Assembly (NCBI RefSeq): GCF_026162365.1
Contig: NZ_JAOANW010000006.1
Location: 186,001-250,000 of the forward strand
Reading direction: 5' to 3'
Length of the DNA stretch: 64,000 nt
Origin: Nitratireductor luteus
Lineage (GTDB): Bacteria > Pseudomonadota > Alphaproteobacteria > Rhizobiales > Rhizobiaceae
Shown here in pieces: positions 8,787-16,569 of this stretch (position 1 is its first letter; each line of letters starts with the position of its first letter). A program made the position numbers and the translations under genes. A model generated the notes under the pieces. It worked only from the letters and a program-made list of their open reading frames with translations. It was not told the DNA's origin and searched no databases.

Positions 8787-9734
8787 TCAGACTCCGTTGA
8801 GAAGCGCCGATGCGGTGCGTTCGTCGGTGATCAGGCCGTTGACGATGTGGCGCTTGACGGCTGCGGCAATGCCGGGGAGTTTTCGTGGTCCCATGGCGGC
8901 GGCGATGACGAGAGAAGTGTCGCTCGACGGTATTGGCGCACTCGCCACCCGCTCGTTGGTGATGCCTTTGACCAGCATCCCGTCGGCATCGAAGGCCCAG
9001 CCGACGATCTCGCCCACGGCGCCCGCTTCCTGCAGGGCTGTGAGTTCGTCCCGTGAGATGAACCCGTCTTCGAAAATCGGCGCGCTGGGGCCCAGATCGC
9101 CAATGCCGACGAAAGTCACGTCAGCCTGCGCGGACAACGCAAGCGTCGAGTGGATCATGGGTTGATCATGCAGAAGCTTGCGCTCCGCCGGCGACGAGGC
9201 AATGACCGGTAGGGGCATGGGGAAACTGCGCGCCTTGACCGTGTCAGCCATGGTGAAGATGACATTGTAAAAAGCGGCCGAACCGTCGGGGGCGATGTTG
9301 CCCGTCAGCGAGACGATGCGGTGTTGGGGGCACTCCATGGATGGCAACTGCTCGATCGCCGCCTTCAGCGTGCGGCCCGTGCCGATTGCCATGACGATCG
9401 GTTCGGGCGATTGCAGGCGCCGCTCGATCTCGGCCGCAGTTGCTTCGGCAATACCGGTCGTGGTCGAGGTCGAAGATGGATCGCTCGGGACCACTTCGGC
9501 AAACTGCAGGCAGAAACGCTGCTTCAGCCGGCGGGCGAGCTCCATGCAGCTTGCGATGGGGTGGTCGATACGCACGCGCACCAGCCCCTCGGAAACGGCG
9601 AGCGAAACGAGCCGCTGCGCCGACTGGCGCGATACGCCGAGCTTGGCCGCAATCTGGTCCTGAGTATTGCCGGCAACATAGTAAAGCCAGCCGGCCCTGG
9701 CCGCATCATCCAACCGACTCTCCCGCACTGCCAT
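8787..9734 (-). CDS. smoC: SorC-family sugar-binding transcriptional regulator (SmoC-like)
   Basis: A 315-residue regulator. The N-terminal helix-turn-helix covers about residues 5-50 (WLYYVAGNTQDQIAAKLGVSRQSAQRLVSLAVSEGLV). The rest is the SorC/DeoR sugar-phosphate-like sensing domain, with GTGRTLKAAIEQL, VSLTGNIAPDGSAAFYNVI and the VGIGDLGPSAPIFEDGFIS signatures. Start ATG 9734 is preceded by AAGGAG; the longer frame has low-quality N-terminal sequence. It is transcribed in the same direction as, and just ahead of, smoE, so it probably senses a polyol or its ketose and controls the operon. In this family the effector is often a phosphorylated sugar. Confidence 0.88.
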   Translation of the reverse strand: MAVRESRLDDAARAGWLYYVAGNTQDQIAAKLGVSRQSAQRLVSLAVSEGLVRVRIDHPIASCMELARRLKQRFCLQFAEVVPSDPSSTSTTTGIAEATAAEIERRLQSPEPIVMAIGTGRTLKAAIEQLPSMECPQHRIVSLTGNIAPDGSAAFYNVIFTMADTVKARSFPMPLPVIASSPAERKLLHDQPMIHSTLALSAQADVTFVGIGDLGPSAPIFEDGFISRDELTALQEAGAVGEIVGWAFDADGMLVKGITNERVASAPIPSSDTSLVIAAAMGPRKLPGIAAAVKRHIVNGLITDERTASALLNGV

Positions 9735-9998
9735 CGTTCCGCACCACTCCTTATCGCCACGATCCGCGACAGTATCCGCCATCGATGCAGCCGGTCCATA
9801 GCCCTTGCGACCGGGAGACGTAAATCCGTAGCAACGACACATTGCTGCGATTCGTGCGTCGGCAGACCCGAACCAACACTGATGGGCCGCGCTGTCATCG
9901 CCGCCCCCGGACCTTCCGTCCGACGTGGTGCGGTGACAGCGACCGCGCCGTATGCAACATTGACTTTGCTACAGCGTCCCTGTCGTCAAGGAGTTGCG

Positions 9999-10391
9999 AT
10001 GAAAACGAGTGCTATCTGGCTTACCTCGTTGATCGCATGCGGAAGCCCGCCGGCGATTGCGCATGGGAGTGACTTGGCCGATCATGAAGTGAATGTTCAA
10101 GAAGTCATAGCCGCACTCGAGGCTAACGATATGAGCGCGAACGAGATTCGGACGGCCGAATCCTATGTTCGTCTTAATGTCGTGGACCTGAGCGCCTTCA
10201 AGTCGAGTGACGAGTATCAAGCGCTCGAGGAAGCCCTGAGCAGAACTGACGACAGTTGGGCGATGGTGCAGACTGCGATTGTCGGCAACGAGTCAATCAT
10301 GCAGGAACTCAGCCGCCGCTCGGTCGAGGTAAGGAACGTGGTCGCAGCGACGATGGACGGCGAGGGGCTAATCACGATTTACACTCGCTGA
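9999..10391 (+). CDS. Small secreted protein of unknown function
   Basis: A 130-residue protein starting at ATG 9999 with AAGGAG 6-12 bases upstream. The first ~22 residues (MKTSAIWLTSLIACGSPPAIAHG) look like a Sec signal peptide. The mature part is acidic and helical (NVQEVIAALEANDMSANEIRTAESYVRLNVVDLSAF), with no cysteine pair and no motif I recognise. It points away from smoC and is followed, 244 bases later, by another small gene of unknown function in the same direction. Its codon use looks less GC-biased than that of its neighbours, hinting at a locally acquired or fast-evolving gene. I do not assign a function. Confidence 0.65.
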   Translation: MKTSAIWLTSLIACGSPPAIAHGSDLADHEVNVQEVIAALEANDMSANEIRTAESYVRLNVVDLSAFKSSDEYQALEEALSRTDDSWAMVQTAIVGNESIMQELSRRSVEVRNVVAATMDGEGLITIYTR

Positions 10392-10551
10392 TGCTGAGAC
10401 AGCGTGCCGCCAACGGGTGCTTCCTGTCCCTGGCGCGCTTCCTCGCTCCATCCTTCATGTAGCATCCTGCACAAAACCCATATATAATGTGCAACTCCCA
10501 TCACGTTTGCACTAGAGGAAGTGTCATCGTTTTGGCGTTATTCACGAAGTT

Positions 10552-10580
10552 TTGCTATCGGTTACACTTGGTGTTACAAT
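10552..10580 (+). promoter_or_regulatory. Candidate sigma-70 promoter for the gene at 10636
   Basis: TTGCTA at 10552-10557 and TACAAT at 10575-10580 are separated by 17 bases, close to the housekeeping -35/-10 consensus, in a locally AT-rich stretch about 56 bases ahead of the ATG at 10636. The assignment rests on consensus match only. Confidence 0.4.
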
Positions 10581-10635
10581 GTTTCACCTGCGCGCGATCC
10601 TGCGCGTCTGTCCTCACACATTGATTGGACACATA

Positions 10636-11076
10636 ATGAACATTCCCGAATGGACTAAACCCGCCATTTTTGGCGCGGCAGGCGGCGCCTTTGCGCTTGC
10701 GATCCTTGGATTTACATGGGGCGGCTGGGTGACCGGCGGCACCGCAGAGGGCATTGCCGCGCATGCCGCGCAGGATGCCCGCGAGCAGATAGTCGCGTCG
10801 ATCTGTGTCGAGCGCTTCATCGCCAGCGCCGACGCGGCCAGCGACCAGGCCGATCTCAAAGAAGCCAGTTCCTGGCAGCGCGACAATCTCATCGAGGAAG
10901 CGGGCTGGATAACGTTGACGGCCCTTCCAGACAACGAGCAGGTTGCTGGAGCAGCGGATATCTGCGCCGAGCGCCTTGTTGCCATGGAAGATCTTCCGGA
11001 GCGCATGGTCATGCCTGAAGCCTCCGTTGTCGACCCGAAAGACGTTGATGCCGAACCGTCCGCCATCGACGGCTGA
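10636..11076 (+). CDS. Membrane-anchored protein of unknown function
   Basis: A 146-residue protein from ATG 10636 (MNIPEWTKPAIFGAAGG). A single hydrophobic segment at about residues 10-32 (AIFGAAGGAFALAILGFTWGGWV) is followed by a soluble domain with two cysteines in an ICVERF / ICAERL duplication-like pattern, and an acidic tail. The segment G-G-W-V-T-G-G-T-A is typical of small conserved rhizobial inner-membrane proteins of unknown role. No clear Shine-Dalgarno is visible; the in-frame ATG at 10552 would put the coding start inside the predicted promoter, so the shorter form is preferred. Convergent with the Tad-linked genes. Confidence 0.65.
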   Translation: MNIPEWTKPAIFGAAGGAFALAILGFTWGGWVTGGTAEGIAAHAAQDAREQIVASICVERFIASADAASDQADLKEASSWQRDNLIEEAGWITLTALPDNEQVAGAADICAERLVAMEDLPERMVMPEASVVDPKDVDAEPSAIDG

Positions 11077-11090
11077 ACAATACCATGCGT

Positions 11091-11111
11091 TCCCCGGTTC
11101 ATAGCCGGGGA
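11091..11111. terminator. Hairpin between convergent genes, possible bidirectional terminator
   Basis: TCCCCGG at 11091-11097 pairs with CCGGGGA at 11105-11111 around a 7-base loop, between the ends of the convergent genes at 11076 and 11185. There is no T-run on either side, so intrinsic termination would be weak. Confidence 0.35.
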
Positions 11112-11184
11112 GACGCCTGACATATGACCTCTGCCTTGCCGGCCCTCCTGCCCAAACGATGCGGGATGTTCGTTCCCTGCCGCG

Positions 11185-11748
11185 CTATCTGATCTTGCGA
11201 TAATAGACCTTGCCATCGGTCGATTCGAAACGCTGATATGCGGCACTTGCCTCCGGCGCAGGCCGGGCGGCCGGCTTCTTTGCCGCGGGCGGGCGGGCTA
11301 TGGCAGCGGGGGCTTCCACCCCTGCCTCTTCCATCGGCGGCATCATCAGAGCCGATGCCGGATCGGCCGGCGGCGGGGCCCAGACTTCGGCACGGCGCAT
11401 GTCGGCAAGGCTCTTGTCCAAAGCGGAGAATGCACGCTCGATATCGTCGAACCGCACCTGCAGCGTGGCGTTCTGCTCGTCGAACTGGTTCTGCAGACCG
11501 TTATTCATCCCTTCGAGACGTGCCTTGATACGGGATTCGACCTCGGCGAGCTCGGCCAGCCGCTGCTCAACCGTCCTCACCTCGCCAGCCGCCTTGAGGA
11601 GATAGACGGCGGCAGCGAGATTCATGACCGTCAGGATGACCGTGGAGATGGTCAGCGCCACGAACAGCGGATTTCTGCCACCGGCCTGCACGTGACGAGG
11701 ACCCCGGTCTTCGGCGGGCAGACCCGTCAGTGTGTGGATCTCGGTCAT
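11185..11748 (-). CDS. Coiled-coil inner-membrane protein coupled to the L,D-transpeptidase
   Basis: A 187-residue protein of unknown function. After a short polar N-terminus there is one membrane helix at about residues 28-52 (LFVALTISTVILTVMNLAAAVYLL). A heptad-rich coiled coil runs through about residue 118 (VEQRLAELAEVESRIKARLEG), then comes a Pro/Ala/Lys-rich flexible stretch and a basic C-terminus (DGKVYYRKIR). Its ATG at 11748 overlaps the stop of the transpeptidase gene as ATGA, so the two are translated together at the end of the flp-cpa operon. The layout (anchor, coiled coil, wall-spanning linker) suggests an envelope scaffold for the transpeptidase or the pilus machine; this is inference. 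Confidence 0.72.
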   Translation of the reverse strand: MTEIHTLTGLPAEDRGPRHVQAGGRNPLFVALTISTVILTVMNLAAAVYLLKAAGEVRTVEQRLAELAEVESRIKARLEGMNNGLQNQFDEQNATLQVRFDDIERAFSALDKSLADMRRAEVWAPPPADPASALMMPPMEEAGVEAPAAIARPPAAKKPAARPAPEASAAYQRFESTDGKVYYRKIR

Positions 11749-12347
11749 TGCACCATCACCTTGGCACCTATGGAAACGCGCTCATAAAGGTCGACGATAT
11801 CGGTATTGGTGAGTCGGAAACAGCCCGAGGTGCCGTCGAATCCGACGCCGTCCGGGTCGTTCGTGCCGTGGATACGGTAGAGCGTGTCCCGGCCGTTATC
11901 GTGCAAGTAGAGCGCGCGGGCGCCAAGCGGATTGTAGGGACCGGCCGGCACATAGTCGGGCAGGCCGGGTTGGCGTTTACGCATTTCCGTCGGCGGGCGC
12001 CATTCGGGCCACACCTTCTTGGCGCCGACCTTGACCACTCCGGTCCAGCCGAAGCCTTCTCGCCCGACGCTGATGTCGTATCTGAGTGCCGTATCCCTGC
12101 CGGTCACCAGATAGAGCGCCCTCTCGTCCTTGCGAATAAGGATCGTCCCGGGTGTTTCCTGCGTGGCGAACGTCACCTGACGACGCAGGCTCGGCCCCAT
12201 GGACGGCAGAGGTGGCCGCTTTTGCTGCGAGACCCACTGGATGCTGCCCTGCGCATGGGAGAGCGGCGCGGCGGTAAGGACGCCGAGCACCAGCGCGAGC
12301 ACCGACAAAAGCCGCATCCATGGCAGCGCGTCAATTGGTCTTTGCAT
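11745..12347 (-). CDS. Periplasmic L,D-transpeptidase (YkuD domain)
   Basis: A 200-residue protein. After ten polar residues comes a signal peptide (MRLLSVLALVLGVLTAAPLSHAQ). The YkuD fold then runs from about residue 65 to the end: IRKDERALYLVTG strand pair, GPYNPLGARALYL, and the catalytic region with His160 (YRIHGT) and SGCFRL containing Cys176 and Arg178. The family makes or attaches 3-3 peptide cross-links in peptidoglycan. It overlaps the end of cpaE by 17 bases and the next gene by 4, so it is part of the Tad operon. An alternative start at 12317 would begin directly at the signal peptide; 12347 has GGGAG upstream. A role in opening or anchoring the wall around the pilus secretin is plausible but unproven. 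Confidence 0.88.
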   Translation of the reverse strand: MQRPIDALPWMRLLSVLALVLGVLTAAPLSHAQGSIQWVSQQKRPPLPSMGPSLRRQVTFATQETPGTILIRKDERALYLVTGRDTALRYDISVGREGFGWTGVVKVGAKKVWPEWRPPTEMRKRQPGLPDYVPAGPYNPLGARALYLHDNGRDTLYRIHGTNDPDGVGFDGTSGCFRLTNTDIVDLYERVSIGAKVMVQ

Positions 12348-13494
12348 GCAGCCGCTCCCGGAAAATATTCTTCAGATCCTTGTTGAAACGCGCCCGCGCG
12401 TGCACCTCCGTGGGCAGCATGGCGCGGTTCAGCGCGTCGGTCAAAAGTGCACCGTCGAGCGCCACCGAACGGATGTTCGGTGCCTTGAATACTTTCTCGA
12501 GTTCCCTTTGCGAGAAATGGTTGCCGAAGAGCTTGCGCTTGTGCTTGTTGGCGATGAGGGTGATGCTGGCTGAATTGCCGCGCAACTCGCGCACCTTCCT
12601 GTGCAGGCGCTTCGCCAGGCGAAGGGAGGCGATGTTGAGCTCGAAAACGATGAAGATCTCATCGCTGGTCGAAAGCACCGAATTGTGCCAGGGCGTCTCC
12701 AGGTTCGGCAGGTCGATGATCACCTCCTCGAACCGGTAGGCAACGAGGTCGAGCAGCCGGAAGACGAAGTCGGCGCCGGTCGGCTCGTAGGGAAGGCCCG
12801 GCCGCTCGAAGGAATAGAGCGTAAAGCCCGGCTTGCGCGACAGCTTGATGACGTCCATCAATTCGACATCCAGCCGCTCCGGATGGCTGACGATGGCCTC
12901 AAGATCGAACTCGTTGGAGAGGTTGAGGTAGGCGCTGCAGCAGGCGCTCTGGAAGTCGAGGTCGACCAGGCAGGTGTCCTCCGCCTTGCCGGGTGAACTG
13001 CCTGCAAAATAGTCGGCTGCCGCAAGCGCGAGCGTCGTCGCGCCGGCGCCACCCGAGGCGCCGATGAAGGTGATGATGCGGCTTTTCACCGCCTGGTCGC
13101 CGCTGTCGTGGAAGGTCACCGCATTCAACAGATCTTTGCCGTCGAACGGCTTCTTCAGCCAGTCCGAGGCGTTAATACGCACAAGATTGCGCATTTGTTC
13201 GGGCTTCAACTCCGCCGAAACGGCAATGAGCGGCACGGCGCCCCAGGAGGAGCGCACAGCGGTGATCGACGGGTCGCCCAGCATCTCCCCCTCGCCCACG
13301 TCGAGGATGATGACGCTCGGCCTGAGATCGCCAGGTGCGCCGCGCAGGAACTCCCGGGCGTCGGCTACCTGCACCTCGTAGATCGCGAGCGCGTCGAGCC
13401 GCTGGGCGACCTCGCTGCGGAACTTCTGGTCCGACGAGAAAAGCGCGATGCGCTTGCGCCGTGTGGGCAGGACTTTCTGGTTAATGGCGTTCAT
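12331..13494 (-). CDS. cpaE: Tad pilus assembly ATPase-like protein CpaE/TadZ
   Basis: A 387-residue protein. The N-terminal ~120 residues form a receiver-like (atypical REC) domain (RIALFSSDQKFRSEVAQRL ... ILDVGEGEML ... WLKKPFDG). The C-terminal part is a ParA/MinD-like fold with P-loop FIGASGGAGATTLALAAADYF at about 143-163 and VDLDFQSACCSAYLNL. The P-loop lacks both signature lysines, as in many CpaE/TadZ proteins, so ATP turnover is doubtful; the family acts as a polar localisation factor for the pilus machine. Start ATG 13494 overlaps the pseudopilin stop as ATGA. Downstream lies the transpeptidase gene. Confidence 0.9.
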   Translation of the reverse strand: MNAINQKVLPTRRKRIALFSSDQKFRSEVAQRLDALAIYEVQVADAREFLRGAPGDLRPSVIILDVGEGEMLGDPSITAVRSSWGAVPLIAVSAELKPEQMRNLVRINASDWLKKPFDGKDLLNAVTFHDSGDQAVKSRIITFIGASGGAGATTLALAAADYFAGSSPGKAEDTCLVDLDFQSACCSAYLNLSNEFDLEAIVSHPERLDVELMDVIKLSRKPGFTLYSFERPGLPYEPTGADFVFRLLDLVAYRFEEVIIDLPNLETPWHNSVLSTSDEIFIVFELNIASLRLAKRLHRKVRELRGNSASITLIANKHKRKLFGNHFSQRELEKVFKAPNIRSVALDGALLTDALNRAMLPTEVHARARFNKDLKNIFRERLHAKTN

Positions 13495-14108
13495 GGGTAG
13501 ACGCCTCTCATATCTTCGCCCGTCACCGTGCTGAGCATGGAGGGCATGTTGACGTTGTTGAAACCGAGCAGGCCGCCGAGGAAGAAGAACTGGAAGGTGA
13601 GATTCTGGAGACTGACCGTGATCGTCGGCACGGCACCACCGGGACGCGTCTGATAACCCAGCCCCGAAGCGGTATAGCGGATGACCACGTTGGCTGGCTG
13701 AAGGCGCGGAAAGAAATCGCACATACCCGGTCGGCCGGTCGATCCCTGTCCGCACGTGTTCAGATCGTCGCCAAAGAAGATGCGGTTGAAGTTGGCGGGC
13801 GTAAACGTGCCGGAGGAAGTGCAGGCGCTCGTGGCGCCATCGCAGATATAGTCGTAGCTGCCCGGCGGTATGGGATCCCCCGGCGTCGTCGCAGGCCCGG
13901 CACTTGCAATCTGGGGCGCCACCGGATCGGAAATCGAGGCCATGCGCGCGCCGACCTGCACGGCCTTGTTGGCGGCATTCCACTGGTAGAATGCGTAGCC
14001 GAAATCGACGAAACCGAGCGTCAGCACAAGCAAGAGCACGATGCTGATGGTCATCTCGACCATCGTCGCGCCGCTCTGATCCCTGAGAAAGTGCTGGAAC
14101 AGCGTCAT
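13491..14108 (-). CDS. TadE-family pseudopilin
   Basis: A 205-residue protein of the TadE/TadF type. A short basic N-terminus ends in RDQSGATMVEMTISIVLLLVLTLGFVDFGYAFYQW, where Gly before ATMVE is the prepilin-peptidase cleavage point and Glu at +5 of the mature form is the conserved residue. The rest is an extracytoplasmic domain with two Cys pairs (ICDGATSAC; DLNTCGQ...GMCDFF). ATG 14108 lies one base after the preceding stop; the nine residues upstream in the long frame are not expected to be translated. It is processed by CpaA-type peptidase and contributes to the minor pilin complex. Confidence 0.88.
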   Translation of the reverse strand: MTLFQHFLRDQSGATMVEMTISIVLLLVLTLGFVDFGYAFYQWNAANKAVQVGARMASISDPVAPQIASAGPATTPGDPIPPGSYDYICDGATSACTSSGTFTPANFNRIFFGDDLNTCGQGSTGRPGMCDFFPRLQPANVVIRYTASGLGYQTRPGGAVPTITVSLQNLTFQFFFLGGLLGFNNVNMPSMLSTVTGEDMRGVYP

Positions 14109-14109
14109 C

Positions 14110-14622
14110 TCACCACCCCACGACGCGTTCTTCATGGGAAGCGGTCAGCGTGATCGGACCGATGCCGAGATAGCTGAGAAGGGAGGTGCCGGCATAGTTG
14201 TAGGATGTGGTGAGGCGAACCGTGTCTACATCGCCCGAGGAACGATAGTCCTGAAGGCCGGTGCCCGGATCGACGTTGTTCGCGGTGGTGTAGGTTGCGA
14301 TTATGACGGGACCGGACCAGTCGGACAGGCGCAGGGTGCCGGCGGTGATTGTGCCGTAGAGCGCGATGTTCGCAGCATTGGTCCCGCAATTGATGGCCAG
14401 GCCTGCTTCGGTGAAGAGCGGCTCGTTGCAGCGCGCATAGTAGCGGGCGGCATCGCGCAGGCCGGCCTCGATCAGCAGCTTGCGATAGATGACATTGCTG
14501 AATTCGAAGACACCGGCGGAAAGTGCGATCATCAATGGCGTGATCAGCGTCATTTCGATGAGGACCTGGCCGCGCTCGTCGCCGCGGAATTTCTTGAGAA
14601 GTGCATGGAGCGCGCGCTGCAT
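14110..14622 (-). CDS. TadE-family pseudopilin
   Basis: About 170 residues. The basic segment ALLKKFRGDERGQVLIEMTLITPLMIALSAGVFEFSNVIYRK contains a Gly-Gln cleavage site followed by VLIEM, so Glu sits at +5 of the mature pseudopilin, then a single membrane helix. The exposed domain has one Cys pair (ARCNEPL ... INCGTN). Translation may start at ATG 14622 or GTG 14625, immediately after the tadG stop at 14627. Together with the next gene it forms the usual TadE/TadF pair required for Flp pilus assembly. Confidence 0.88.
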   Translation of the reverse strand: MQRALHALLKKFRGDERGQVLIEMTLITPLMIALSAGVFEFSNVIYRKLLIEAGLRDAARYYARCNEPLFTEAGLAINCGTNAANIALYGTITAGTLRLSDWSGPVIIATYTTANNVDPGTGLQDYRSSGDVDTVRLTTSYNYAGTSLLSYLGIGPITLTASHEERVVGW

Positions 14623-14626
14623 CACA

Positions 14627-16102
14627 TCACCTGTAGAGCTGCACTTCTTCGCGCACGAAGTTCGTCAGCGTTCCCCGGCCCTGGATACCGTCGATGTCGA
14701 CGATCTCGGCCAGAACCTCGTCGGCGGTGACGGCTTCGGTCAGGAAGAAGCTGGCAAAACCGATGGCCGGCGGCGCGCCGCTCTGACCCTGCAGCTGAGC
14801 CTGCACGTCGGGATCGGAGCACTCCAGGACGGCAGCATGGATCATGCGGCGCTCCTCGTCGCCGACCGTGGAATGGCAAGCCGGAACGCCGGTTTCGCCT
14901 CCGTTTGCGTCACCCACCGATGCCCTCGGCACCAATCCCTGCGAAATCTCATACTTGTAGAGCTCATAACGGCTTGGAGGATTGGCATTCGAATAGGCGC
15001 TGCCATCCTCATCGGTGAAATTGGCCATGTCTGTCGCGGTGAAGTTGTTGGCCGCGAGATAGGTCTCATAGTCCCACTCGCCGTTGCCGATCTGGCCGGT
15101 GAAGGCCGTATCGGGCGTCAGTTGCTGGAATAGAGCCGGATCAGATGCCAATTCCATGTTGCAGGCGTTGGCGCTGGCGTTCTGATACCTGAAACCCTTG
15201 CGCACATTCGGTGCGGGCGGCCAGGCCGTATTCGTGTTCGACGGGAAGCCGCCGCCATTGTGGTACATGTCGAAGCGCGTATTGAAGCCCGCCTTGGCCT
15301 TTGTCGTCAGGTTGCCGGTCTGGGTGTAGACACGCCGCCTGCTGACACATTCGGGCAGGGTGCCCCGCGCCAGATCCTCCGCCAACTCGTTCTCGCCATA
15401 GCCATGCGCATCTTCCGGCCGCAGGAAGCCGAAATTGCCCGGACCCCAGGATGTGCCGCCGACCACGAGCTTGATGCTCCTGCGGTAGAAATTGTCGTCG
15501 TTGACGACCTCGTGGAACGGCTGGCCGGGGAACGGATTGCAGATAAACAAAGGTGTCATTTCACAGATGACACCTCCGGCGTTGCCCGCCACAGCAACAG
15601 CGCTCACATTGAAGTTGTTCTGCCCGCCTCCCGGCAGGAAGGAGGCTGGAAAGATCGCGGAGAAGCCGGTCGGATTGACTGTGACCTCGACGAACTGCGC
15701 TTCGTCCGCATCGTTCACCTCGTCCGCGATGACATCGGCGGCACCGATCGGATCGCTGTCATTGGCCGGCAGGCTGCGCAGGTAGCGCCGGACGATGCCG
15801 GCATTGGTGAGAGTCTGCTCGGGGCCAGCGTCGGAGAAACGATAGGTGTTGTCGACCAGATTGGCGATCGCCCGGTCGCCGCGGACGACCGAGTCCGAGC
15901 GTCCATCGAGTTCATAGGCCGCCGCGATGGCAAACGCGTCGGCGCCCTTTTGCAGATCGTTGTGGAGGTTGCCCGCGCGGCTCATGTCGAGTGCCAGCAG
16001 GGCGAAGCCGATGATGGCCGGCAGCATGACGGAGACGAGAATCAGCGCAACGCCGCGCTCGTCGTGCCTGAATCTGAAGAATACTCTACGCAGCACACCC
16101 AT
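14627..16102 (-). CDS. tadG: TadG-like pilus assembly protein
   Basis: A 491-residue protein. The N-terminus FRFRHDERGVALILVSVMLPAIIGFALLALDMSRAGNLHNDLQKGADAFAIAAAYELDG is the TadG-like N-terminal helix followed by the ADAxALA-type segment, then a large periplasmic/surface domain rich in Asn, Gly and Cys. The start ATG 16102 gives this normal N-terminus with AGGA nearby; the longer frame adds 32 unlikely residues. Members of the family have a von Willebrand-like domain and anchor or stabilise the pilus base. Here the vWA MIDAS motif is not evident. The gene follows the small lipoprotein after a 176-base gap and is followed by the two pseudopilins. Confidence 0.85.
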   Translation of the reverse strand: MGVLRRVFFRFRHDERGVALILVSVMLPAIIGFALLALDMSRAGNLHNDLQKGADAFAIAAAYELDGRSDSVVRGDRAIANLVDNTYRFSDAGPEQTLTNAGIVRRYLRSLPANDSDPIGAADVIADEVNDADEAQFVEVTVNPTGFSAIFPASFLPGGGQNNFNVSAVAVAGNAGGVICEMTPLFICNPFPGQPFHEVVNDDNFYRRSIKLVVGGTSWGPGNFGFLRPEDAHGYGENELAEDLARGTLPECVSRRRVYTQTGNLTTKAKAGFNTRFDMYHNGGGFPSNTNTAWPPAPNVRKGFRYQNASANACNMELASDPALFQQLTPDTAFTGQIGNGEWDYETYLAANNFTATDMANFTDEDGSAYSNANPPSRYELYKYEISQGLVPRASVGDANGGETGVPACHSTVGDEERRMIHAAVLECSDPDVQAQLQGQSGAPPAIGFASFFLTEAVTADEVLAEIVDIDGIQGRGTLTNFVREEVQLYR

Positions 16103-16278
16103 TACTGTTGTCCTAAGCCCCGGCGCCAAACCCTCAACACGCGCCGCGAACCTTTCTTTGCGCCTGATCAGGACTTCCTCCCGGCAAATCGTCCCCACGC
16201 GCCGGGTTCCTGTTCAAGCCCTGTTGCCCTCTCGTCCTTTTCCTTCCTCGTGATTCTGCTGTTTGAACTAAGCTTTAT

Positions 16279-16569
16279 TCATTGTCCGATATTGAACGTG
16301 ATGTTGGCCGGCGGCTGCGCCTGGCCCGGCTCCTGCGATTTCCTGTAGCGCTCCACCGCGTCCGCCGCCCGCTTGCCGTCGCTCGGTATCTCCGTCACCT
16401 CCGAAGCCGGGTTGAACGCATTGGTCGTCTGCAGCATCATGTTGTACTTCTGCACGTCGCCGGCGGCGAGCGTCACCGTGTCGTAATGGTTGAGATAGTC
16501 GGCGCAGCCGGAAAGACTGGCTGCGAGGCCGATCAAAGCGGCAAGCGGTATCAGCCTATTTCTTGACAT
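16279..16569 (-). CDS. Small lipoprotein of the Tad operon
   Basis: A 96-residue protein starting at ATG 16569, overlapping the end of cpaC by 14 bases. The N-terminus MSRNRLIPLAALIGLAASLSGC is a lipoprotein signal with lipobox LSGC (Cys22). The mature part contains HYDTVTLAAGDVQKYNMMLQTTNAFNPAS, then a Lys/Arg-rich stretch and a Pro-rich tail. It occupies the slot where cpaD, a lipoprotein usually of about 200 residues or more, is found in many tad loci, but is much shorter and has no CpaD signature that I can see. It may be a secretin pilotin-like factor; this is inference from position and lipid anchor. Confidence 0.75.
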   Translation of the reverse strand: MSRNRLIPLAALIGLAASLSGCADYLNHYDTVTLAAGDVQKYNMMLQTTNAFNPASEVTEIPSDGKRAADAVERYRKSQEPGQAQPPANITFNIGQ

